Assembly: GCA_029168955.1 (NCBI GenBank)
Contig: JAPDOI010000418.1
Coordinates: 382,001 to 446,000 of the forward strand
Direction of reading: 5' to 3'
Length of the DNA stretch: 64,000 bases
DNA from: Aplectana chamaeleonis
Taxonomy: Eukaryota > Nematoda > Chromadorea > Rhabditida > Cosmocercidae
Below the pieces are notes generated by a model. That model was not told the DNA's origin. It was given only the letters and a program-made list of their open reading frames with translations, and made no database searches. This document shows positions 45,999 to 56,200 of this stretch, piece after piece. The position numbers were made by a program, and so were the translations under genes. Within the stretch, counting starts at the first letter, position 1. Every line of letters begins with the position of its first letter.

Positions 45999-46161
45999 CG
46001 TACCCTCTATAAAACATCGTAATTCACATCATTCGAGGCGCGAGCGGCGCGCGCGACGCCTCAGCCTCCGTCTGCCCTCCGCTCTCTCACTGTCTCCAAC
46101 CTCCGCTCCGCACCAGCACGCGTGAGAACCACGTGATTTTCGCCGTTTTATAGCCTGTAAC
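45999..46161. repeat. Dispersed repeat R2 (copy 2)
   Basis: It is the direct relative of 30884-31036, starting GTACCCTCTATAAAACATCG. Confidence 0.65.
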
Positions 46162-46540
46162 AAGCTATGCGGCCAACAATCGATAGATGCCGTTGGGCCG
46201 GGCGCCTACTCCGTTGCGCAGCGCGCCCACCGGCGGCAGAGAGTTGTGCATCGGTATATGACGTGGATAAATGCACGATATGAGTTATTCTCTATCACTA
46301 AGCACTGAATAGCAGAACTCCATATATGTAGTGTCATTGAAGAATCCATCCCAGATCGTTTCTTGTTAATTGATAATAGCAAATAAATAAATATTCCTCC
46401 CATTATTATCTACATATATGTCGTGAGGGTATATTCGAGTGTCTATAATATCAATTATTTACGTGTGTATGTTGAAAGTAAGCAGAGAAGAATAAGGTCA
46501 AGTATCACTAATTAGGTATTGAAAGTGAAGAAGGTTGTAA

Positions 46541-46958
46541 GGCGCTATTCATACTACTCAACGCCAGCGCGTGCCGCTCTGGCGTGGCGTTTGTGTATGA
46601 ATGGCCCGACGCCTCGCCCGCGCGGCACGCGCGTCACGCCCGCTCCGTTGTGGCGGCGATGACCGTAATGGCTTTCTAACCATTTTCACTACTAAATCAT
46701 CATCAATTTTAATCCTTTTCTTGGTAATTAATTCAATTGGAATCCTCTTCTATCGTGATGGTGAACGTATTTACAGAATTTGGTTGTTTGGTAAAGTTGG
46801 ACTCGCTTTTTTCCGCCCCGCCTAGGCGTGGCCGCTGGAGTATTTATAGTCTCGGCAAGCACAGCACGCACGTCACGCGCTTGGAAAGTATTCATACTCT
46901 AACGCCACGCCAGCGCGGCACGCGCGTACCGCGCTGGCGTTGAGTAGTAAATAGCGCC
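46541..46958. mobile_element. TAA-flanked MITE, family M6 (copy 1)
   Basis: The left end GGCGCTATTCATACTACTCA(ACGCCAGCGCG) and the right end (CGCGCTGGCGT)TGAGTAGTAAATAGCGCC are inverted over about 29 bases, with TAA on both sides (46538-46540, 46959-46961). The interior AATTAATTCAATTGGAATCC... and CGTGATGGTGAACG are present in reverse orientation in 50897-51562. PIF/Harbinger-like by target. Confidence 0.88.
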
Positions 46959-47117
46959 TAAAGAGTTCGGTGGTAGCTGCTATTCTTGAAGCGGACACGA
47001 AGATGCTACAAATTACTTTCAATTCGAGAATGAATAGGGGCTCATTGCAATAATAATGACAGAAGAGCGGCTATGAACCAGATCTAGTCCTATACGGTCC
47101 TAAAACTTCTATAGTTA

Positions 47118-47271
47118 GGTCCGTGGCCTGTGTCCTCAGGAAAAAAAAAACGTTTAAATTCAAAGCGCGGCTGGCGCGGCGGTTTAATTCTCGGAGATTG
47201 AGATTTGAAACGCTACGCCAGCCGCGGTTTGAATTTAAACGTTTTTTTCTTGAGGAAACAGGCCGCAGATC
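47118..47271. mobile_element. 154-bp MITE, family M4 (copy 3)
   Basis: The ends GGTCCGTGGCCTGTGTCCTC and GAGGAAACAGGCCGCAGATC are inverted; the stem continues through AAACGTTTAAATTCAAAGCG. The flanks are TTA and TAA. Confidence 0.8.
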
Positions 47272-47475
47272 TAATCATATACGCTATGCCCTACCCTCCT
47301 ACTTTCTTATTGGCCGTTGAGGGAGTGGGCGGGGCGGGCATGGCATAACCTTGCTTAAGGGCCGTTTAGGTGTATCCAGGGCTCGTTTTCAGCCACTCTT
47401 TAAAAACCATTGTTGCAATGGACTACGGTACATTCGATTTGCGGTGAAAATACGAAGACCGTTTACATCTTAACC

Positions 47476-48010
47476 TCTGAAAAGGCGAGCGGTTCAATGC
47501 CCGAGATTGCCGCAGCCTAGGCCAACGGCAAATCTGGCACGCCTTCTGAGTGAGACATAAAAACAGCTCACTCCAGGGAGCACGATAGAGTCGGTAGAGC
47601 TGACAACCGGTTTTTTAGATGACCGCTAATGAACTGGGTGAGGTCCACGCGCAGCGGACCTATGCGCTTCTTATGTGAACTCGTCTATCTTTGCTGCATA
47701 CTTTGCTAGGAGCATAGACGAACGCCTCATTGAAGCCAATAATCTCCTCAAGGGATGGTTAGGTTGTTCCACGATTTTGATGTTCAGCTGCTGAGCTCAG
47801 AGCTCTGAGTAATCTATTGACGGTAGAAATTATATTTGCGCAAACGCCGGCGATCCGAAGCTTTGTCCTCGCTGCATCTTGTTGTAGGGGTAGCCCCACA
47901 CAGCATGGTAATGGATTAGCGCCGTACGCTCAAGAGCGGGCTACCGAGTCTCTTTGTGAATGGCAAGGATGGCATCGCTGCTGCATTCCCAGGTTGCTCT
48001 GCAGCTTCTG
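47476..48010 (-). pseudogene. Jockey-like LINE C-terminal remnant (strongly decayed)
   Basis: In minus-strand frames near 47840-47960 the translation AYGANPLPCCVGLPLQQDAA and RTKLRIAGV resembles the LEYAAPVGQ...NAALRIATG thumb region of the Jockey-like copies at 21777-22108 and 57680-57800. Many stops and shifts. Low similarity. Confidence 0.35.
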
Positions 48011-48027
48011 TGAGTAGGTCTACTTTA

Positions 48028-48680
48028 AAGGCAGCATACACGCTCGCAAGCATAGTCGAGATAACAGCATAGATAGGTCCGCACGGCCCGTACTATGTCG
48101 TCAACGACGTTTGAAGCGCTGAAAACTGTCCAGGATGACAATATTTGTCAATGTTTGAGCAATCTTGCCTTCCACGCCCGTATTTTCACACCCCTCCGAG
48201 TAACAGAATGAGAATCGATACTTGTGAAAACGTGTGATAACTGAGAGTGATAGCACTATCGAATGGGAGTGCACGGAAGAAATAGCTTGGTTTACTTGCG
48301 TATAACATGTCTGCGTACCTATTGACTCTCGTCCACTTTCGAGAATGCCGCTCTGCTTTGGCTGACTTCTTGAAATGGAGGATTTTATCAGTGCACAAAC
48401 ATGTTATATTGAGGTAAATCGAGTTTTTTCTCTACTGCACTCCCTTTTTATAGTGCTATCATTCTAAGTTATCACATGTTTTCTCAAGTATCGATTCTCA
48501 TTCTGTTACTCGAAGGGGTGTGAAAATACGGGCGTGGAAGGTAAGATTGCTCAAACATTGTCAAATACTGTCGTCCTGGACAGTTTTCAGCGCTTCAAAC
48601 GTCGTTGACGACATAGTACGGGCCGTGCGGACCTATCTATGCTGTTATCTCGACTATGCTTGCGAGCGTGTATGCTGCCT
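48028..48680. mobile_element. TTAA-flanked 653-bp element with about 250-bp inverted arms (AGGCAGC family)
   Basis: It begins AGGCAGCATACACGCTCGCA after TTAA (48024-48027) and ends TGCGAGCGTGTATGCTGCCT before TTAA (48681-48684). The arms 48028-48274 and about 48435-48680 are near-perfect reverse complements (for example GAATGAGAATCGATACTTGT / CAAGTATCGATTCTCATTC). The centre of about 160 bases is unique. Confidence 0.92.
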
Positions 48681-48689
48681 TTAAATGCA

Positions 48690-49150
48690 ACTCAAGCAGA
48701 AGACTACTCGAGGGAACGTTGTCTGGACGTTACTATGACGTCCAGATATGTTCTTAGCTATTCACCTCGTCCACCTCATGAGGTGTCCAGCACATCGAAA
48801 TCAAGGATCACAATGAGAGCTCAATTCTGTCGCCAAAGTTTGATGTATCTAAAAGACGTTATCTGCATCAAGCCTGTCCTCACCAACTGTGATGGTCCAA
48901 TTTTATTGATGATCTCTGCGAAGTGGGCCACACTCACCCAGGTTTTTTTCTTTTAAGAGCAACATTAATCGAAGTGCTTTTTTGGTTTCGACGACCTTCT
49001 GAACGTATAGGCTTAAAGAGCCTAACGAGGTCGGCCTGAGCCTCTTTCAACGTCCCTAGGATATCAACACGTTAGTCTGGTACTCCATCCTTCATCGGTT
49101 CGGCGCACCACATGTCCTGCCCATCTGTGTTTCCGCATGCATAGAACTAC
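48690..49150 (-). pseudogene. RTE-like LINE C-terminal remnant
   Basis: Minus-strand translation near 49140-49030 gives MRKHRWAGHVVRRTDEGWST and a WYPRDVERGSGRPR-like block (one shift between). This is the usual C-terminal signature of RTE-clade polyproteins (RWAGHV-R, then GRPP). The sequence left of it (48700-49010) has a minus-strand frame (VAHFAEIINKIGPSQLV) that may belong to the same element. Confidence 0.5.
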
Positions 49151-49408
49151 AGATTCACAAAGCTTTATTGTTCACCCGTATCTGCGTACTGTCCACTTAG
49201 GGAAGACATTTCGGTTCGCACAATTGAAGACAATAGTTGCTGCAGAACGCAGACCGAGAACGATCGTGCTGGGATTGAGATTTCACTGTGCACTGTGTGT
49301 CGGCTATTCGCAACTGCGGAACGGAACCTCACCCCGATATGGAGAGTAATATGGTCAGCGCCATCCAATTAGGAAGCCGAATTCAGTGATTGGGCGCAAA
49401 ATCATTCG

Positions 49409-49813
49409 ATCTATATCCATTTCTGTCCGCAAGCGAGGGCGAGGCTTCCTACATGAATCACACAGACCATAGAGTTCGCGTAATCAATTTAGTCTGTTGA
49501 ATGGACATGGCTGCGACGGTAGTTCGCCGTGTGCGATCGAAACCCCGTTGGCCGGTGATGCCGCCAACACCGCTCGGCCAGCCGCCTAGTCCATGCGTCA
49601 GACTGAATATCTATCTATCCATCTTCTCTCCTCAAGCAGGATCGAGGTTTCCTACAAGAATTACAGAGACCGTAGAGTTCGGCTGATAAAATTAGTCTGG
49701 TGAATGAACGGAGCTGCGACGGTAGTTCGCCGCGCGCGATCGAAATCCCGTTGGCCGGTGATGCCGCCAACACCGCTCCGCCAGCCGCCTGGTCCATGCG
49801 TCAGACTAAATAT
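49409..49813. repeat. Two-copy tandem duplication of about 200 bp
   Basis: Two adjacent units share ACAGACCRTAGAGTTCG and GGCTGCGACGGTAGTTCGCCG, then CCGTTGGCCGGTGATGCCGC and GTCCATGCGTCAGACT. They lie just downstream of the TMEM234-like gene. The small ORFs inside are not supported. Confidence 0.8.
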
Positions 49814-49878
49814 TGAACGGAAACCATACATGACATATTCAAACCACGTTCACGTGCGTAAGCATGACAACACTACTG

Positions 49879-51848
49879 TCAAACGTGCAATGTATCAGAC
49901 ATCATCATTATCAGCACACCCGATAGCACCATTACAGCACCGATCCAACTGCGCCGACTGATTATCCGCTCACCTGCAAACTGTTTACAAATTCGATAAG
50001 GAAACTTCATATGTATCAGCCTACGGGTTCTGGATATTTACCGATTAAGTGACCAATTACAGCTGTGAAAACGAACTGCAGTGCGTTCACACAAGGAACA
50101 ACCACGGACACAGGAAAACGAGAGACCAGCATTACGAAAAGTACCTGAATTGGTCGAAAAAACTTTTTTATAATGAAAATGTATCTCAGTAAGATATTGT
50201 TAAGGAACTCACTGATGCGCTCTGATTTATAATGAAAGGGATCGAGAATCTCCAATTTAGGAAGAGCATGGTAAGATCAACAATAGGTGAAATCGCACGT
50301 CTCCACAAGGTCATTGGAACGCCATCCTCTGGAATACATGGCTGAGGAGGAAAATGATTGCATATCCTCTATTTTTGAGCCAAATATACTCTTTTCCTTC
50401 GCGCGCTTGTGCTTAGCAACTGGAGAGATAGCGAGAAAGTGCAGGGAAGAAAGAGACGCAGCGTACGCGCGCAGATGCACGCGATTAACGGAAACAAATT
50501 TCATTCCGAAACAGCGGATATGTAGCACGAGACGTCTAGACCAAGGCCTAGTGCATACTTCGCGCGGCGGGCGACGCGACATAGTGTTTGTCATATAAAT
50601 CGACCGAAAGTCTATATTGCTGATATGCACTGTCGCTGTCGCGGGAAGTATGCACTAAGCTCAACAGTCATGGAGGTTCGGCATACTTCGTCGTCCTGTT
50701 GATCTCTGCGGCAAGTGCGCGACTCAGGGGCGGCGCCTTCGCAGCTGCAGACTACAGACTCAATAAAGCCTCGGTCAAAAGTTATTTGACCGGCGCCTCT
50801 TGAGGATTTTTGATTTAAGACATCCAATCAAGAATTTATGTTGGATTTTTGCCCTTTAACCTGGGTTATGGTGAATTTTTAGCTCAAAATCACTAAGACG
50901 CTTTTCATACTGCTTCATCAACGCCAGCGCGTCACGTGCGGGCGTGGCATCAAAATGTGCATACTTTCTACGCGCGTCACACACGCGCCGCGCTTCCGTC
51001 AACTAAGAGTACTCCCGCCGCGGAGTGGAATGAACTGGACTTTACCTTTCCCAAACAAACAAACTCGGTACACGCGTTCACCATCATGGTAAGAGGAGGT
51101 AGTACTGGAATTAATTACCAGGAAACGGTACGCAAATTGATGGCGGCCTAATAATAAAAATGAATAAAAGTTTGATACGGCCGTCACCGCCATGGCGGAA
51201 GGGTGTCATGCGCGGGCGAGGCGTCAGGCCATTCACACTCCAACGCCACGCCCGCTCTTGAGGCGTCGTTTATACTTCCGTCGCCGAGCGGCACGGCGCA
51301 GTGCGATCCTATGGGATCGTTTACACTTCCGCCGCTGAGTGGCGCGGCGAAGTGCACGCCTAACATATTGTGGGTGCCGCGCCACGTGATCATTACAGAA
51401 ATGCACTGTGCCGCGCCGCTCGGCGGCGGGAGTATAAACGACCACTATCGCATCGATCGTCCCACGCCGCGTGATCAATATCGTAGGATCGCACTGCGCT
51501 GCTCGGCAGCGGAAGTATAAACGCCCCCTGACGCGTTTGCGTTAAGGCGAATGAATAGCGCCTAAGCGGTGACATCCTATCGATCTGATGTCGACAATCG
51601 CGACTTCCTGATGCTTTCTTACTCCACGTATTGACAAAAAGACACAGACACCGAAGAACAACACGGTAAAGACATGAAAACGACCGCAATGAACCGAAAA
51701 AATCTCCGTGAACACTACCTCTTCTGCATCCATTTTGAGCGGTGGACTTCGATCCGAGCCTTAACAAAGGATTCGTGGCGCCCCATAGAAATCCGACGGC
51801 CAACATTGAAGACATGCATCCCACTGAGCAAATTGATGGATCCGACAT
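49879..51848 (-). CDS. TMEM234: TMEM234-like small membrane protein
   Basis: Four minus-strand exons, 51848-51719, 50328-50213, 50144-50021 and 49973-49879, join to 154 codons with consistent phases. The order of conserved blocks matches vertebrate TMEM234: FLWGATNPLL (residues 20-29; compare ALWGGTQPLL), LFLNWRFSIPFIINQSAS (65-82), VVVPCVNALQFVFTAVIGHL (96-115) and a final SWIGAVMVLSGVLI membrane segment. Four hydrophobic segments are expected. The family is distantly EamA/DMT-like; its molecular function is poorly known, with a link to kidney filtration in vertebrates. Intron 3 (49974-50020, 47 bases) is best read as GC-AG (TAG|GCTGAT ... TTTGCAG|GTGAG); a GT-AG alternative (50024 to 49969) needs a poor acceptor. 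Intron 1 hosts two MITEs. The start at 51848 is the first ATG after an in-frame stop; ATGs at codons 12 and 15 are alternatives. Confidence 0.88.
50547..50657. mobile_element. 111-bp MITE, CCTAGTKCATACT family (copy 2), in TMEM234 intron 1
   Basis: The left end CCTAGTGCATACTTCGCGCG and the right end CGGGAAGTATGCACTAAG are inverted. Relative of 34353-34459. Confidence 0.65.
50897..51562. mobile_element. TAA-flanked MITE, family M6 (copy 2), with nested M3 elements
   Basis: The left end GACGCTTTTCATACTGCTTC(ATCAACGCCAGCGC) and the right end ...AAGGCGAATGAATAGCGCC are flanked by TAA on both sides (50894-50896, 51563-51565). The core at 51005-51180 is the reverse complement of the core of 46541-46958. 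Family M3 inverted units (GTCGTTTATACTTCCGTCGC ... GCAGCGGAAGTATAAACGCC) occupy 51262-51530. It lies in TMEM234 intron 1. Confidence 0.8.
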
Positions 51849-52585
51849 TCAAGTAGAAGCGGAAGTGACGTCTCCACGCCAAGCCAAACGAGGCGAGCCC
51901 ATTTTGGCTCGAAGCCCATGGTCCGCAATATTACGTCTTTGTCGTACGTCCACCACATTTAAAACGACGCCGGATTTTTTATGAAACCGTTTCTGAAACC
52001 GCTCCTCCTGTTTTCAGTTTTCTACTAGTTTTTGTTGTGCCAATGTGGGTGCCTACAATTTGAACTTTTGATGTTGATCGAAGTGATATATCTGTAACTA
52101 AATTCATCTTAGAATCTAGAGTATTCGCGCTAAATCCATGTTGAAACCGATTAGTACCTTGAATTAGTCATCAAACAAACAAGTTGTTGTGTTTCGCTGC
52201 ATGATATCACTATTTTGCAGTTTTTCTGTTCAATTATGTTCCATTGTTTAACTTGAATCATGTAAACGCAGGTGTTATCCTTTTTTTGGACCCTAAGAGA
52301 TTATTTCTTTTTGTGTTCGAACGTCATCCAAGGGGTTCTTTGGCGTGCCGAACAAGAATGCGAGGTCCATTTTCAGCTTTCCTGAGTATCACTGGGTGTA
52401 CGGACGATTTGGTTGCGACTTCACTCTGAGGGGCTCTTCACGTTGCTGAGCTTGGGTCCAGTAGCCGGTTTTTCAATTTTCGAAGCGGAGCGGGCGTAAC
52501 GCGCGGGCTAGGCGTCAGGCCATTGATACTCCAACGCCATGCCCGCGGGTCACGCGCGTGCAGTATGGCGAATATCTAACAAAAC

Positions 52586-52629
52586 TGAGAGGGACTATAT
52601 TAGCGTGCGGGCTAATATAGTCCCTCTCA
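52586..52629. repeat. Perfect 19-bp hairpin, 6-base loop
   Basis: TGAGAGGGACTATATTAGC is followed by GTGCGG and then the exact reverse complement GCTAATATAGTCCCTCTCA. There is no T-rich tail. It could be a tiny foldback element or a structured RNA; no evidence decides. Confidence 0.9.
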
Positions 52630-52754
52630 AACTGGAAAGCTAGAGCGCAAACTGGGTGTGAAAAGGGTGGAAAACTGGTCACAATTCGAAAATCAACCAT
52701 AAAGTTTCACATTTGACTCGTCTGAATGTTGTCTTTTTCATATTTGAGGCTTTA

Positions 52755-53044
52755 GGTTCCGTCCATAGCAGACGACCCAGCGCCAAGTGAAGCTGGGGGT
52801 TTGCATCTTTAACATTCGTTATTGATCTGACTCCCCAGCGACCACTAGGGCCGGCCTGTCGCTGATGGTGGAGTTATAGCGGCTGTCACTAATATTATCG
52901 ATACCATCGTTAACCACGTGCTGTCCTCGGACACATTGAATGCGCCAGCCGTCGAGCGTCATGCGTCTGCGTTTCAGCGCTGGCGCATGACGCTCCGCCG
53001 ACGCCATGACGCTTTGCCGCTGGTCGTCTGCTATGGAGGGAGCC
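52755..53044. mobile_element. TTA-flanked MITE, family M2 (copy 2)
   Basis: The ends GGTTCCGTCCATAGCAGACG and CGTCTGCTATGGAGGGAGCC are flanked by TTA on both sides (52752-52754, 53045-53047). It is in the opposite orientation to 7391-7657 and ends 157 bp before the ego-2-like ATG. Confidence 0.87.
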
Positions 53045-53201
53045 TTACGCTTCTCGTATTTTTTTGTTTTTCCCATCTTGTGACAAATAGTTTCTTCTTC
53101 GTCTTAACCCAAGTTATGGACCAAAAGTTCGCTGCCCTGCATATTCAAATTTTCAGGCGTTCCATCACTCGTTTTGTATAAATTATCAGCTTTTATTAAT
53201 C

Positions 53202-56200
53202 ATGGAAGGCATGCCACGTGTTCCAATGCTGCTTCCGGAGCCGAAAATACCAGCAAATCAGTATGATGAGGAATTCCGATTGAAAATTAAAGAGGTACGT
53301 AGTGACCGGTTTTGAAGCTTAAAGGATGGATTATTTTTGCCCGAATTCCGTATACGGAATGGCTATTAGGGGTGCTTAAAGGCACAGTCCAAGCTCTGGG
53401 GCGAAATCTGAGATTTCCACATAATTGTGAAGTGGACCCACCGCATATAACACCTGCCAAGTGCGAGCTCTCGATTCCTCCGAATAAGCGGGATATAGGA
53501 GGAAGCCACTCTGGAGCGCCTACACTCGGAAGCCACTTTGGCACGCCCCTTTTGCGATCTTTCGAGCTCAACAGTGACAGGATGAGCGTTGCTCTTTGAG
53601 CAGTACCCCGTTCTTCCCTTCGTTCTCAGCCTCTCTCCTTATTCAGGTCGGCTCGCATACATCGGTGGCAAATGACGGAAGTTACAAGCCTCGGACAACT
53701 CGTCCACCATGCTTCCGCAGCACAATTTTTGAGGGGCCAAAACTTCGTTCCTAGGGGGTCTTGTTCGATTCCAGAGACATCTTTGGAATCAGCGTGGGAC
53801 CGTTATCAAGACAGTCAGAGAAGCAAAAAAAACTATTCTGAGGTTGGACTGTGCCCTTAAGGCGAATATGATGCCGGTTTTCGGGCTTTGAGGAGGGTGA
53901 TATGGTCGACGCGGAATTGTTCGTCGGATCAGTGTTTTCCGCTAATGACTACGAGGCCGCTCGACAAGCCAAATCTACGGACTTGCCGCCGATTTACAGT
54001 GCCCCGCTCTTGGCGGGACCGACTTGGATTGGTGGCGCGCATGCGACGAAGCCTTCATATCATGTTCATTTGTAATCCATATCGGTCTCGCAATTAACAA
54101 GGGTACTGTAGACCGGCGGCAAACCCGTAGATTTCAACCTTTTTTTTTTGTTTGTGGCCGCTAGCCGCAAATATAGCCACGAGGAGACACAAACTGCTTT
54201 GGCATACACCGATCCGACGAATAAATCAGCGTAGAATTCATGTTGATGATTTGATCGTGTTTCTTTTAGTATATCCTTCTCCACTTCCAAGATGATCCCA
54301 GCAAATACGACAATGCCATTACAGAAATTATTAATTTAAAACAGGTACCTATTTTTTTACTGTGCGTCTAGAAACTATCGAATTTTCATGTGTGGCGTTA
54401 TATTTTTGCAATGTTTTATTATAGAATATAAGTAATTCATATGTGGATGTTGAAACTGCATGCTTACTGAAACGATATTATGCTCAGTTGTTGATGATGA
54501 AAAATCGGTTTCCCATGGAAGAAGGCGACCCTATAAAAGTTCTGTTTTGCTGGTAAGAACGTCCATTTTGATTGATTTCATTTGACTTATTACACGGTAG
54601 CACCGTGTCAAAGACAACAAAAAAAAAGAAATACCCAACGGCAATTAAGAGATTAAAGGCACCAAAATTAGTCGAACAGCAATAATAAAGCAAATGGATC
54701 AACTGACTATTAGGCATACACCGGCATCATGAAGAAAGGAGATCTTACAAACATAACTCCTGGGACAACAGATAACACTCAAGTGTCTATTTGAATTCAC
54801 TGAGTTTCCTCACTACCAAACCTGACCGAAGTAGTTTATTGAATTCAGACCCCGCCCTATTGACAAAGAAGTGCTGTCGTACATTCCGCCTGGCCCCAAT
54901 GAGGCCCAATTTCACCGGTGCTCCCCTAGTGGTTGATGGTCTAAGATTGAACAGCCGGCTAGCCTTGTTACCAGCACTCCCATGAATGATCTTATACATC
55001 ATTATCATATCAAACCTACTTCTCCTGTGCTGTAGAGTGGTTAGGCCCAATTGAGCGTTCCTGGTGACATGACACACGTTACCATTAGTCTGAAACCACG
55101 ATGTCCTGAAGAAAACTCTACGTGTAAAGGTATTTTGGACTTTCTCCAGCGCATCGATAGATCCTTTTTTGTATGGATTAAAGACTACCGTACCTACTCC
55201 ATAAGCGGACGTACGTACATTTTATACACCTCGGTCAGCACGTTTGCATTAGTTGTTGATAGTGCTCGAAACGCGCTGTGCATCATCCTATTAGCCGTGT
55301 ACGCCACCTGGAGGCAGTGATCATCGAAATTAAGATCATCCTTGATAAGAAAACCAAGGTCCTTAATCTCGCTGACCTCGCTCAACTGCAAACCGTCGAT
55401 AGTATAGGAGCCACTAACTCGCCTCTTTCCAAGCTTCATCACTTTGGTCTTTTCGCTGGAAAGTGGCAATTTCCATTCATTCGACCATTTGGCTACATCA
55501 TTAAGAGCTTTTTGCAAGCACTCCAAATCTTCCATTGTCAAAATAGGTTTATACAACTTGAAGTCATCAGCGAATGCCGAAAAGGCGACGTTGTTCAAGG
55601 ATATAATCGAGGGAAGTTCATACGCATTTTGATTTTAATACAAGTATTGGGTTGAGAAATAAGTTCGTTCGGTTTTTTTCAAAGAGCTTTATTTAAACAA
55701 AAACAGTAATTATAATAATAAATTGATCAAATATGTGTTCGCCGTTACTGTTTACGACCTCCTCCCACCTCTCGACCAATTTGTTGATGCTGTTCCGCCA
55801 AAAATCGCCCGGTTTGGTGTTGAAGAAGTTGTTGAGCTAGTTTTTGAGGTCCTCTTCGCTGTCGAAGGTAACACCCCTATTTTGATTCGAACTGGAGCGG
55901 AAAAGGTGATCATCGTATGACGCAAGGTCTGGAGAGCATGGTGGATGCTGAAGGACCTCCCATGCGAGCTCTTGCAGGGCGGTTTTGACGATTGGTGTAA
56001 GAAGGGGTCTGGCGTTGTTGTGGAGCAAGATGACTTGGCCTTGTCGATCAGGTCTTTTCAGTCGCGTAGCTCAATTTACGCGGCGTAGTTGGGCAAAGTA
56101 GAGCTCCTTGTTGATCGTTACACTCCTTTCAAGTATTTCCTAGTGTATCATGCCTTCCCAGTCCCACCAAACGCAGAGCATGGTCTTTTTCGGGTGAGGA

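Larger units (their letters stand above)
51849..53201. promoter_or_regulatory. Divergent intergenic region between TMEM234-like and ego-2-like genes
   Basis: The 1.35-kb interval should contain both 5' control regions. On the TMEM234 side a GGAGACGTCACTTCCGC string (about 51860-51876) resembles CRE/ETS-type sites. On the ego-2 side a TTATCAG acceptor at 53189 lies 12 bases before the ATG and could be a spliced-leader addition site. A MITE (52755-53044), part of an M6 end (about 52480-52580) and a perfect hairpin (52586-52629) are embedded. Regulatory roles are inference only. Confidence 0.35.
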
